A stretch of DNA of 44,959 nt from Candidatus Binatia bacterium (GTDB lineage Bacteria; Desulfobacterota; Binatia; Bin18), in the NCBI GenBank assembly GCA_022824615.1, contig JAJDZM010000182.1, positions 1 through 44,959 of the forward strand. The letters run 5' to 3'. The translations under genes and the position numbers were made by a program. The number at the start of each line of letters is the position of its first letter. Position 1 is the first letter of the stretch. Under the pieces are notes generated by a model. It was not told the origin of the DNA and ran no database searches. It worked only from the letters and a program-made list of their open reading frames with translations. Positions 1 through 7,674 of this stretch are shown piece by piece.

Positions 1-1029
1 AACCTCTCGTTTCATCACGACCTTTTCCTCGCTCACATCCGGTATCCCGTGCTGGTCTTGACCTATGTGCTGCTCAAACCGCTGCTGTGGGTGGTCGGTA
101 TCGTTGGGTATGCGGATCGACTCTGGGCCGCTGTCAGCCGCACGATGAAGGCCAAGATGCTGGCCGGACATGATTTCGGCGACTACCGTCCCAGCCGGCA
201 CGATGTGGTGGTCTGTACGTTTCCCAAATGCGGCACCAACTGGACCATGCAGATCGCGTATCAAATCGCCATGCGGGGCAAGGGCGAGTTCAGGCATATT
301 CACGATGTGATTCCGTGGCCCGATTTTGCCAGACAGGACCTCATCGTGCCCCTGTCGGACGATGCCGCCCGCCAGGCCGCGCCCACCGGCCTGCGGGTGA
401 TTAAAACGCATCTGGAGTGGGAGCGGATTCCCTATACCCCGGACGCCCGTTATATCTGTATTCTGCGCGATCCCAAGGACGCCTTTGTGTCGGCGTATCT
501 GTTTATCCGCGATGTCATGTTCGGCCCGCTGATGCCTACCGTGCCGGTCTGGCTGCGGCTCTTCTTTTCCGATGCCGCACCGTTCATCTGGTCCGAACAC
601 CTGCACGGCTACTGGAAAAACCGCCACCTGCCCAACCTGCTGATCCTGACCTTTGACGAGATGACACGGGACCTGGCCGCGGCCGTGCGACGTATCGCCG
701 AGTTCATGCAGGTCGAATTGACCCAAGAGGAATTTGCCGAGGTATGTGAGAAGAGTTCCTTTGCCTATATGAAAAGCATAGACGAGAAGTTCAAACCGCC
801 GGCGCTCACCCCGTGGTCGTCGCCCAACCGGCAGATGATCCGTCGCGGTGTCAGTGGCGGGTCAGCCGAACTCCTGTCCCCCGACCAGCAGGACTTCATT
901 GATGCGACATGTAAAGCCGAGCTGGACCGGATCGGCAGCGACTTTGCATACGATGCGGTGTGGGGCAACCAAGCTGGTGAGGAGAACACGGTAACTGCTA
1001 CGCCGAACGTCGAACAACCCAGTGCATAG
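1..1029 (+). CDS. Sulfotransferase-domain protein (5' end outside window)
   Basis: Probable PAPS-dependent sulfotransferase (PF00685 type), transferring sulfate from PAPS to a hydroxyl or amine acceptor. Numbered from the GTG at 49, the 5'-phosphosulfate loop is FPKCGTNW at 58-65, a variant of the usual PKSGTTW. The 3'-phosphate motif is RDPKDAFVSAY at 140-150, and a late RRGVSGG matches the RxGxxG nucleotide-binding segment. A hydrophobic stretch at about 4-20 could be an N-terminal membrane anchor. The frame is open without a stop from base 1 to the GTG at 49, so the true start is probably upstream and the gene is listed as partial. Substrate cannot be inferred. DUF29 follows 32 bases later on the same strand. 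Confidence 0.85.
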   Translation, partial: NLSFHHDLFLAHIRYPVLVLTYVLLKPLLWVVGIVGYADRLWAAVSRTMKAKMLAGHDFGDYRPSRHDVVVCTFPKCGTNWTMQIAYQIAMRGKGEFRHIHDVIPWPDFARQDLIVPLSDDAARQAAPTGLRVIKTHLEWERIPYTPDARYICILRDPKDAFVSAYLFIRDVMFGPLMPTVPVWLRLFFSDAAPFIWSEHLHGYWKNRHLPNLLILTFDEMTRDLAAAVRRIAEFMQVELTQEEFAEVCEKSSFAYMKSIDEKFKPPALTPWSSPNRQMIRRGVSGGSAELLSPDQQDFIDATCKAELDRIGSDFAYDAVWGNQAGEENTVTATPNVEQPSA

Positions 1030-1061
1030 AGATATTTCTCAACACGAGCACCGGTGGTAGA

Positions 1062-1550
1062 GTGGCCCACATGCCGAGAGCACAGCCCCTGGAAACACCC
1101 CAGACTTCCCAGCCGGGTGAATTATACGAACAGGACTTCTCTGCCTGGATTGAAGAACAGGTCGGAGCGTTGCGGTCCGGCCAGACGCACCGACTGGATA
1201 TGGAGAACCTGGCTGAGGAGATAGAGGACATGGGGAGAAGCCAGCGCCGGGCGGTGAAAAGCGCGCTCATCATTATCCTGAGCCATCTTCTGAAATATCG
1301 CTACCAGCCCAACCGTCGGACCAATAGTTGGCGGGCAACCATACGAGAGCACCGCCGTCGCGTGCGCGACGAACTGGCCGACAGCCCGAGTCTGCGACCG
1401 TATAGTGAACGCATTCTTGATGACTGCTACCAGGACGCGCGGGAAGCGGCCGCGGATGAGAGCGGCTTACCTATTGCGTCGTTTCCGGCCGTTTGCCCGT
1501 TTGCTTTGGAGCAGGTTCTTGATCGGAATTTTTTGCCGGAGTCGAACTGA
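1062..1550 (+). CDS. DUF29 family protein
   Basis: Small cytoplasmic protein of the DUF29 family, of unknown function. The family pattern is visible: LYEQDFSAWIEEQ near residue 22, then DMENLAEEIEDMGRSQRRAV, then the LLKYRYQPNRRTNSWRATI block, and a C-terminal part ending near FPAVCPFALEQVLD. Length (162 aa) is typical. The listed start is GTG at 1062; an ATG at 1071 is equally plausible and would remove three residues. DUF29 proteins are often multicopy in cyanobacteria and other bacteria with many accessory genes. No functional link to the flanking sulfotransferase or amidohydrolase is evident. Confidence 0.8.
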   Translation: MAHMPRAQPLETPQTSQPGELYEQDFSAWIEEQVGALRSGQTHRLDMENLAEEIEDMGRSQRRAVKSALIIILSHLLKYRYQPNRRTNSWRATIREHRRRVRDELADSPSLRPYSERILDDCYQDAREAAADESGLPIASFPAVCPFALEQVLDRNFLPESN

Positions 1551-1557
1551 GAGGAGC

Positions 1558-2682
1558 ATGTCAATGAACGTGATCGATGGTGACAGCCATTTTATGGAGC
1601 CGCTTGATCTCTACCCCCGCTATATTGATCCGGCATTTCGGGAGCGGGCCATGCGGGTGGAAAAGGACCCGACCAGCGGTGAACCGACCATCCTGGTGGA
1701 CGGCAAGCCCCTCAAGCTGGTCAATGCCACAGACCTGTTGGCCGCAGTGGTGGCCTATGGACAGAAAGAAATGGGCCGGGACGTCGGCCATTTCGATCAA
1801 TATCTGGCGCTCAGCCCGGACTGGCAAAATATGGACAAGCGGGTCGAGTTTTTGGATGCCGAAGGTATTCAGGCCCAAGTCATCTACCCCACGCTCGGCC
1901 TCTTATGGGAAGGCACTGTGGAGGACCCGGTCTTTGCCGACGCCCTGAGCCGGGCCTATAACACCTGGGCATTTGAACTGTGCGCCGGCCATAGCGATCG
2001 ACTTTTCCCTGCGGCGCATATCTCCCTGCGCGACGCCGAACTGGCCGTGCGCGAACTCAACCGGGTCGCCAAGCTGGGCTGCCGGACGATATTTGTTGCC
2101 GCAGCCCCCATCAACGGGCGTAGTTTCGGCCACCCGGATTTGGACCCCATCTGGGCTGCGGTGCAGGACCTGGACCTGAGCGTCGGCATCCACCTGACCG
2201 GGCATAAGCATTCGACCGGGCGCGAATGGTACCGCGACCGCGACCCCGGCATGATGTTCGTGACCATGAACCTGATCCAGGACCCGCGTATGGCGCTGAC
2301 CACTATGGTCTATGATGGCGTGCTGGAACGCTTTCCCCGCCTGCGGGTGGCCACCATAGAGGCCATGGTCGGCTGGATTGGCGAATGGCTGGAACGGCTC
2401 GACTACCGGTATAAATACATGGGCCATACCTCGCAGATGGAGCGCCCGGCTTCCGAATACTTCGAGCGCAATATCTGGATTAACGGCGATCCCGAAGAAA
2501 GGATGTTTCCCCTCATCGTCCAGTTTGCCGGAGACGAAAAATTCTTCGTCGGTTCCGACTATCCCCACGCCGAGGGCTTTGTGGAGCCCGTGCGTAAAGC
2601 GCGTGAAACCCTGTCTTCGCTGCCGCTCGAGTCGGTGGATAAAATTCTGGGGGGGAACGCCAGTCGCTTCTTTGGGATTTGA
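1558..2682 (+). CDS. Amidohydrolase-family metal-dependent hydrolase (amidohydrolase 2)
   Basis: TIM-barrel hydrolase or decarboxylase of the amidohydrolase-2 family (PF04909, related to ACMSD). The N-terminal metal motif is DGDSHF at residues 7-12, a strand with IHLTGHKH supplies mid-barrel histidines, and SDYPHAEG near residue 333 provides the late Asp typical of the fold. An open frame extends upstream to 1405, but that part overlaps DUF29. The ATG at 1558 has GAGAGGAG just upstream and gives 374 aa, the family size. Proteins of this clade act on small ring-cleavage or amide compounds; the substrate is unknown. It begins 7 bases after DUF29, so co-transcription is likely. Confidence 0.85.
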   Translation: MSMNVIDGDSHFMEPLDLYPRYIDPAFRERAMRVEKDPTSGEPTILVDGKPLKLVNATDLLAAVVAYGQKEMGRDVGHFDQYLALSPDWQNMDKRVEFLDAEGIQAQVIYPTLGLLWEGTVEDPVFADALSRAYNTWAFELCAGHSDRLFPAAHISLRDAELAVRELNRVAKLGCRTIFVAAAPINGRSFGHPDLDPIWAAVQDLDLSVGIHLTGHKHSTGREWYRDRDPGMMFVTMNLIQDPRMALTTMVYDGVLERFPRLRVATIEAMVGWIGEWLERLDYRYKYMGHTSQMERPASEYFERNIWINGDPEERMFPLIVQFAGDEKFFVGSDYPHAEGFVEPVRKARETLSSLPLESVDKILGGNASRFFGI

Positions 2683-2748
2683 CGGGTATTGTGGCCAGGT
2701 GAGGCAGGGGGACGATTCCGGTCCCAGCTCGTACGCCTCTCCGGTCCG

Positions 2749-2765
2749 GGCCGCTCTGAGCGGCC
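2749..2765 (+). terminator. GC-rich hairpin after amidohydrolase
   Basis: Perfect inverted repeat GGCCGCT-CTG-AGCGGCC (7-bp stem, 3-nt loop), 66 bases after the amidohydrolase stop and before the next gene. There is no T-run after it, so it may be a weak or Rho-assisted terminator, or just a structured spacer. Confidence 0.35.
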
Positions 2766-2804
2766 GGTCAATACCGCGTGCTCAGTAGCCACTGAGAGGC
2801 CAGC

Positions 2805-3266
2805 ATGACTCTGAAATGGCTCCTTGGAATTGTGCTCACTCTGAGTGTGGCTGGCGGGAGCATGGCAGACAGCGGAGGCGGATTGAACCCATCTGTTAAA
2901 ACTTTCCTGAAGACCCAAAAGTTAATCTCTGTGGCCACCAAGCGCGCCAATGGTGACTGGAGTCGCCCGGCTCCTGTCTGGTTCGCGTATGAGGATGAGG
3001 TAGTTTACTTCATCACTGCTCCGACCTCATTCAAAGCCCGCCGGATTCGGAAGGGGAGCCCGGTCCTGGTCTGGCTGGATGAGAAGCAGGAGCCGGCTTT
3101 TAGTGGGGAAACCCAGATCGTGACCGATCCCGTTATCCTGGATCGGATCAACGCAGCGTATAAGAAAAAATACTGGATGGCCTGGTTGACGTATTGGGCT
3201 ATGCCGCTGGCCGGCCGGGTTCAGGCCGGCAATATGGTTGCTGTCCGAGTCATACCCAGCCGGTAG
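2805..3266 (+). CDS. Exported PPOX-type split-barrel flavin-binding protein
   Basis: Small protein (153 aa) with an N-terminal signal peptide (residues 1-21, hydrophobic LLGIVLTLSVAGG, cleavage near SMA-DS). A pyridoxamine-5'-phosphate-oxidase-like split barrel follows: TQKLISVATKRANGDWSRPAPV with VVYFITAPTSFKARRIRKG is the usual beta hairpin and flavin-phosphate region. Such proteins bind FMN, F420 or heme. An exported form suggests a periplasmic or lipid-facing redox role, but cofactor and substrate are not readable. The C-terminus contains a second amphipathic or hydrophobic segment (YWMAWLTYWAMPLAGRV). It is followed 11 bases later by the truncated nitric oxide reductase-like fragment. 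Confidence 0.65.
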   Translation: MTLKWLLGIVLTLSVAGGSMADSGGGLNPSVKTFLKTQKLISVATKRANGDWSRPAPVWFAYEDEVVYFITAPTSFKARRIRKGSPVLVWLDEKQEPAFSGETQIVTDPVILDRINAAYKKKYWMAWLTYWAMPLAGRVQAGNMVAVRVIPSR

Positions 3267-3277
3267 AGGACCTCCGT

Positions 3278-3442
3278 ATGGCAGAGTCGTGGCAGGAGAA
3301 CAGGGGCTTCCGTTCACTCTGGATAGTGCTCGCCGGTGTGGTCATCGCCTCGTTCAGCGCGCTGCTCTATTACGGACGCGAAGTCTACCAGATGGCTCCC
3401 CCTATTCCCCCGGGGAAGTTGCCGCGGCAAACACACGGATAA
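3278..3442 (+). pseudogene. N-terminal stump of quinol-type nitric oxide reductase (NorB-like)
   Basis: A 54-aa frame starts at ATG 3278 behind AGAGGA. It has one transmembrane helix (LWIVLAGVVIASFSALLYY) followed by GREVYQMAPPIPPG. The pattern G-x-E-(I/V)-Y-x-x-A-P-P-I-P after the first helix is the N-terminal signature of quinol nitric oxide reductases, which are normally over 700 aa. Here the frame stops after QTHG, and the next 40 bases already overlap the 3' end of the convergent TetR gene. It therefore looks like the 5' remnant of a norB-type gene removed by a deletion. A genuine short membrane protein is the alternative. Confidence 0.55.
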
Positions 3443-4007
3443 AGCCGGCGATGCGCTTTCTGTACAGGGCGGTATCTTTCCAATCGCCTTTCGCGCCAGT
3501 CGACGCAGTAACAAGCAGGTCTGCCGCTGCTGTCGCCGTGAGTCCTGCTTTTTTCAGATTCAGCTCACCTTTTCGGGTGGCATCTTGGAGAGCGGCGGAG
3601 AGCCGTTTACAGAAATTTTCACGTCCTTCGCGATACACATCCGCCGCTAATCCCGAGCCTGCTTGAATAATATCGTCAGCATGCGGCGCTGCTGCAATCA
3701 TTTCTAGCGGCTTTACCGACCAGGCTTCAAAAGCGGAGATCACACGCTTCCAGATTGGGCCGGAATGCTGAAGTTCCACTTCTGCCTCTTGTAGCTGCGA
3801 TGTTATGATAGAACGTGCTAAGGCCAGAAAAATAGCCGATTTGTTCTCGAAATGCTCGTACAGCGCGGGTCTTGAAATATGCGCGAGACGAGCGATGTCC
3901 TCCATCCGTGTCCGCTCCAAGCCGTACTGAAAGAAGCAGGTTTGGGCGGCCTCTAAAATCGCGGCGCGGCGGCTTTCGCTCCGCGTGTGTTCTGCAGCCG
4001 TGCTCAT
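3402..4007 (-). CDS. TetR/AcrR family transcriptional regulator
   Basis: One-component repressor of the TetR family (201 aa). The N-terminal helix-turn-helix is clear at about residues 14-60: ILEAAQTCFFQYGLERTRMED, then IARLAHISRPALYEHFENK, the last part being the recognition helix. The remaining roughly 140 residues form the ligand-binding domain, with no recognisable ligand. It is transcribed away from the SDR gene at 4132, and the 124-base intergenic region carries dyad sequences. It therefore most likely autoregulates and controls the SDR operon. Its 3' end overlaps the truncated NorB-like frame, which marks a rearrangement junction. Confidence 0.9.
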   Translation of the reverse strand: MSTAAEHTRSESRRAAILEAAQTCFFQYGLERTRMEDIARLAHISRPALYEHFENKSAIFLALARSIITSQLQEAEVELQHSGPIWKRVISAFEAWSVKPLEMIAAAPHADDIIQAGSGLAADVYREGRENFCKRLSAALQDATRKGELNLKKAGLTATAAADLLVTASTGAKGDWKDTALYRKRIAGFIRVFAAATSPGE

Positions 4008-4019
4008 AGTCGAGACATC

Positions 4020-4091
4020 ATGACAGACCCTGCCGACCTGTCAATTTCCTCATTCGTTACGAGAAAGGAAATAACTTATTGACATAATGTC
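4020..4091. promoter_or_regulatory. Divergent promoter region with two dyads, candidate TetR operator
   Basis: Between the TetR gene and the SDR gene there are two inverted repeats. One is TGACAG-N11-CTGTCA beginning at 4020. The other is an exact short palindrome, GACATAATGTC, at 4081-4091, which overlaps TTGACA at 4079-4084 and a CATAAT box. TetR proteins commonly bind such dyads in the divergent promoter. The positions fit, but the operator role is inferred. Confidence 0.35.
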
Positions 4092-4131
4092 GCCCCTCAA
4101 CAGAAACGGTGAAGCCAAAGGAGGACCAACC

Positions 4132-5034
4132 ATGGCGTGGAGCGAAAAGGACGTTTCGGACCAAACCGGGCGTATTGCAATTGTGACCGGTGCAAACAGT
4201 GGTATCGGCCTGGAGACGGCCCGTGTTCTCGCGCAAAAAGGCGCCCAGGTGATCCTCGCCTGCCGGAATAAAGAAAAAGGCGAAGCCGCATACGCGGATA
4301 TTCTGCACGGCGCCCCGCAGGCCACGGTCGAATTTCAACCGCTCGACCTGGCGAGCCTGGAGTCCGTTAAAACGTTCGCCGAGAATTTTACCGCTACCCA
4401 TCAAAACCTCGACCTGTTGATCAATAACGCGGGTGTCATGATGGTGCCTGCTTTGGAGCGGACAGCGGACGGTTTCGAGCGGCAGTTTGGCACGAATCAT
4501 CTCGGCCATTTTGCGCTGACCGGACGCTTACTGGCGCTCTTACTCAAAACAGAAAACTCACGTATCGTGACCGTGAGCAGTATCATGCATCGGTATAGTC
4601 CCATGCATTTCGATAATCTGAATGCGGAAAGGAAATATTCACCGAACAGGGCGTATGGCTATAGCAAGCTGGCTAATTTGCTGTTCATGCGTGAGCTGCA
4701 ACGTCGTTATCATACAGAGACAGGCTCTCTGCTCTCCACGGCGGCCCATCCTGGTTCAACCCGAACCAATCTTCAGCAGTATAAGCCGAGTTTTCGGTTT
4801 ATGATGAGTTTTCCGCTTGTGGCGCAGGACCCGCCTGCTGGCGCGCTGCCGACGCTCTATGCGGCCACGGCTGGGGATGTCAGCGGAGGTGACTACTTCG
4901 GGCCCGGCGGTCCATTCGAGATGACCGGCCCGCCGGCCAAGGCGTATATGAGCAAACACGCCCGTAACGACGAAAGCGCCACAAAACTGTGGGCACTGTC
5001 GGAACGGCTAACCGGAGTGACCTATGCGAAATAG
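4132..5034 (+). CDS. SDR oxidoreductase (retinol dehydrogenase/WWOX-like)
   Basis: Short-chain dehydrogenase/reductase of 300 aa. The nucleotide loop TGANSGIG is at residues 19-26, ACRNKEKG suggests NADP preference, NNAG is present, and the catalytic YGYSK motif lies in AYGYSKLANLLFMREL. Length and the PGSTRTNL segment resemble the retinol-dehydrogenase-like extended group acting on lipophilic alcohols or ketones. ATG 4132 is preferred over ATG 4087 because AAAGGAGGA lies 5 bases upstream. It opens a three-gene run, overlapping or abutting the PPOX-like gene at 5051 and then the SnoaL-like gene at 5470. The divergent TetR is the likely regulator. Confidence 0.88.
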   Translation: MAWSEKDVSDQTGRIAIVTGANSGIGLETARVLAQKGAQVILACRNKEKGEAAYADILHGAPQATVEFQPLDLASLESVKTFAENFTATHQNLDLLINNAGVMMVPALERTADGFERQFGTNHLGHFALTGRLLALLLKTENSRIVTVSSIMHRYSPMHFDNLNAERKYSPNRAYGYSKLANLLFMRELQRRYHTETGSLLSTAAHPGSTRTNLQQYKPSFRFMMSFPLVAQDPPAGALPTLYAATAGDVSGGDYFGPGGPFEMTGPPAKAYMSKHARNDESATKLWALSERLTGVTYAK

Positions 5035-5050
5035 AGGTCGAGGAAAACGT

Positions 5051-5473
5051 ATGATCACTATCATTTCCGTATTAGCCGGCCTCTCCGTACTCGCCGCGGC
5101 CTACCATCCTCTGGTGCCGATCATCCTGCAATCCGAGCAGCACGCGCTGTTCAGTGGCCGCACCATGCTCATCACGATGAAGGACCGGGAGACGGCGCAA
5201 ATGAAAACGTTTCCGGTGAACTACCTGCGCGAGGGAGATATGGTCTACATCGGAAGCGATTTCGGGTGGGAGAAACATCTTGAGGGCGGTGCGGAAGTCA
5301 CGATGCTCATTCAGGGAACGGAGGTCACCGGTTGGGCCACTCCCATTCTTGATGATTCCGAGCGAAGCAGCGCGGGGTTCAGGAAGCTGCGCCCGTGGAC
5401 CTATATGCGGGCGGAATGGAGCGGTGCGGTGTTCGTTGAAGTCAAGATTCAAAACGGCGACGAAGCGCCATGA
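5051..5473 (+). CDS. Membrane-anchored nitroreductase/deazaflavin-type split-barrel protein
   Basis: Protein of 140 aa. The N-terminus is hydrophobic (ITIISVLAGLSVLAAAYHPLVP), a likely membrane anchor. It is followed by a split-barrel pattern in which TFPVNYLREGDMVYIGSDFG and WEKHLEGGAEVTMLI resemble F420- or FMN-binding nitroreductase-family (DUF385-like) proteins. The frame is open from 5024, inside the SDR gene, but ATG 5051 has GAGGA at the right distance and leaves a 16-base gap after the SDR. Its last codon overlaps the next start in an ATGA arrangement, so it is translationally coupled to the SnoaL-like gene. Substrate unknown. Confidence 0.6.
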   Translation: MITIISVLAGLSVLAAAYHPLVPIILQSEQHALFSGRTMLITMKDRETAQMKTFPVNYLREGDMVYIGSDFGWEKHLEGGAEVTMLIQGTEVTGWATPILDDSERSSAGFRKLRPWTYMRAEWSGAVFVEVKIQNGDEAP

Positions 5474-5889
5474 CGAACGAAGAACTCGTGAGAGCCGCCT
5501 GCCAGGTGATCTGGAGCGAGGGAGACGTCTCTCGCATAGGCGAGTTTTATGCCGAGGATTTTCAAGCTCACTATCCCCTGACCAACTGGGGTAGCGGATT
5601 GGAGGGTGCGAAGAACTTAGCGCTTGAGATTCGTAAAGCTTTTCCGGACTATCGTGAGCGGATAGACGAACTCATCTCAGCCGGAGACCGCGTCGTTGTT
5701 CGCCTGACCATAACCGGCACTCATACTGGCCCGCTGCCAGATTTACCGGCAACCGGCAGGTCGGTCGAATTCACCGATGTCACAATCTGCCGTATTGAGA
5801 ATGGCAAAATTGTTGAGCAATCGGGTCTGAGCGACTATCTGACCCTCTATCTCCAACTCGGTATCATCGAACTGCCCGGTGTTGGCTAA
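5470..5889 (+). CDS. SnoaL-like/NTF2-fold ester cyclase family protein
   Basis: A 139-aa alpha+beta barrel protein. VRAACQVIWSEGDVSRIGEFYAEDF and the central GAKNLALEIRKAFPDYRERIDELI block followed by GDRVVVRLTITGTH are characteristic of SnoaL-like polyketide-cyclase/ester-cyclase proteins. These bind small hydrophobic molecules and catalyse aldol, cyclisation or isomerisation reactions, or serve as accessory binding proteins. It is the third gene of the TetR-controlled run, with ATGA overlap to the preceding gene. The trio looks like a small-molecule modification cassette, but the chemistry is not readable. Confidence 0.8.
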   Translation: MTNEELVRAACQVIWSEGDVSRIGEFYAEDFQAHYPLTNWGSGLEGAKNLALEIRKAFPDYRERIDELISAGDRVVVRLTITGTHTGPLPDLPATGRSVEFTDVTICRIENGKIVEQSGLSDYLTLYLQLGIIELPGVG

Positions 5890-6038
5890 GAATCCATTCG
5901 TACTCCTCTTTGGAATCTCATCAGACGGGACTTTGAAACCCACTCGCACCTGAGGCCGAGTAGAATGGGGGGACGATTCCGTCACGACCCACTCGGGGCT
6001 CTTGGGCACGGACCATCCAGGAGCGGCCCGGCTCGCGC

Positions 6039-7424
6039 TCAGCCTGCCGTTCCCCGGCGGAGCACGGACAGCACACACGCACACAAACAGACTCCCGCGC
6101 AGACCAGGAACACGTCCTGGAAGGCTGGTATAAACGGGTCTGCATACGCCCCGGAGCCAGCGGCCTCATGCACGAGCTTGCGGCTGGCAAACAGCGTACT
6201 GGCGCCGGTCACGCCGAGGACGACGCCCAGCGTTCGCATCATCTGGCTCATCCCGCCCGCGACCCCCTGCTGGTCGCGGGGAATCGCCCCCATCACAAAG
6301 CTCATATTGGGCACCTGGAAGAGCCCGATGCCCGCCCCAACCAGGCCGAGCGTCAACACGGCCGGCAGGATGGCGGTTTCGCCGGAGAGCGTACTCATCA
6401 GCCACAGCCCGCAGGCCTCGAGACCGAGCCCCACAGAACTCAACAGCCTGGTCCCTATCCGGTCCGTGAGCACACCCGCCAGCGGAGCCACCAGGGCGGT
6501 CGCCAGGGGGATGGCGACCAATACCAGCCCGGCGGTGGCTGCGGGATGCCCCAGGACCTGCACGGTATAGTGGGGGACGAGGAGCCAAATCGCAAACATG
6601 GCGCCGTTCGCCAGCACATTCAGGGCGTTGGCCAGCGTAAAGGCCGGGCGGCGGAACAGGCTGAGATCCACAACCGGGGTGTTGGCCGTGTTTTCGATCT
6701 TCACAAACAGGGCAAAGCTCAGGCCGGAGAGCCCCAGCAGGGTCAGGACGAGGGGTGAAGCCCAGCCGGCGGCTTGGCCCCGACTTATGGCCAGCAGAAA
6801 TCCGGCGATACCGCCCGCCAGACTGAGCATGCCGGGGGCGTCAAAGGCGGGCCGGGCGGTCTGTTTGGTGGCTGCCGGGGTCTGTCTGAACGCCCACCAG
6901 CCCAGTATCAGGGCCGGCACGACCCGAAACAGATATACCGCACGCCAGCCAAAGCTGCCGATCAGGAGGCCACCGACGAGGGGCCCCAAAGCAAAGCCGA
7001 CCGCCGCACTCATCTGAAAAATGCCGAGGACGCGACCTCGGGCAGGTGGCGGGACCGACAATGTGGCCAGTGCCGGGGCTGCGGCAAAAACGAGGGCGAC
7101 GGCGATGCCCTGCACAACCCGGGCTCCGAGCAGCAGGGGGAAGGTGGGCGCCAGGCCACATAGCAGGAGAGCGACGGCGATGGCGACCAGACCCCAGCTC
7201 AGGACGCGGCGGTGACCCCATACATCGGCGACCTTACCGCAGCCGAGCAGCAGGCTGGCATAGGTCAGGACATAGCTAACCACAACCCACTGCATGGCTG
7301 TGACGTCCAGGCCAAAGGCGGCCGTAATCGCCGGGAAGGCGATATTCACGGATGTATCGAGCGAGACCAGCACAGCGCTGGCACTGGCGATAAGAACCGG
7401 AGGCTGGAGGACATAGCGTGGCAT
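6039..7424 (-). CDS. MFS drug/solute exporter (DHA2/EmrB-QacA type)
   Basis: Integral membrane transporter of 461 aa with many hydrophobic helices. The first helix carries SLDTSVNIAFPAI, the typical DHA2 motif D1 (LDxTxVNVALP). The loop GKVADVWGHRR corresponds to MFS motif A, and FALGPLVGGLLIGSFGWRAVY is motif C of proton-coupled antiporters. Late helices end in CACVLSVLRRGTAG. It probably exports hydrophobic compounds by proton antiport. It is transcribed on its own, divergent from the crotonase gene, with no adjacent regulator. Length is slightly short for a 14-helix member, but both ends look complete. Confidence 0.88.
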   Translation of the reverse strand: MPRYVLQPPVLIASASAVLVSLDTSVNIAFPAITAAFGLDVTAMQWVVVSYVLTYASLLLGCGKVADVWGHRRVLSWGLVAIAVALLLCGLAPTFPLLLGARVVQGIAVALVFAAAPALATLSVPPPARGRVLGIFQMSAAVGFALGPLVGGLLIGSFGWRAVYLFRVVPALILGWWAFRQTPAATKQTARPAFDAPGMLSLAGGIAGFLLAISRGQAAGWASPLVLTLLGLSGLSFALFVKIENTANTPVVDLSLFRRPAFTLANALNVLANGAMFAIWLLVPHYTVQVLGHPAATAGLVLVAIPLATALVAPLAGVLTDRIGTRLLSSVGLGLEACGLWLMSTLSGETAILPAVLTLGLVGAGIGLFQVPNMSFVMGAIPRDQQGVAGGMSQMMRTLGVVLGVTGASTLFASRKLVHEAAGSGAYADPFIPAFQDVFLVCAGVCLCACVLSVLRRGTAG

Positions 7425-7521
7425 GGGTCATGTCCTGAGCGGGCTGATACCGGGCCGAGGGCACGATACCCGGCGAGAGGCGAGGGCGGCAAGAGCGTGG
7501 TAACGCTCGCGGGGGCCTTTG

Positions 7522-7550
7522 TTGACAGCACCCGGAGCGGACCGTACAAA
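7522..7550 (+). promoter_or_regulatory. Candidate sigma-70 promoter for crotonase gene
   Basis: TTGACA at 7522-7527, a 17-base spacer, then TACAAA at 7545-7550 (4 of 6 to TATAAT). It is about 125 bases upstream of the crotonase start, in the 250-base divergent gap with the MFS gene. The gap holds no other gene that I can see. Confidence 0.4.
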
Positions 7551-7674
7551 AAGGACCCGCTCAGCGCGACCCGGCCCGCCCGACGGAGGTTTCGATGGGA
7601 ATTTCTGCTCCGGTGTACAAGAAACGCAACACCGCAGACAGGCTCGGCAAGCCCGACCGACGAAGGAGAGAGTG

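Noticed and set aside
1405-1557. N-terminal extension of the amidohydrolase
   Set aside because: It overlaps DUF29 and has no ribosome site; ATG 1558 is well supported.
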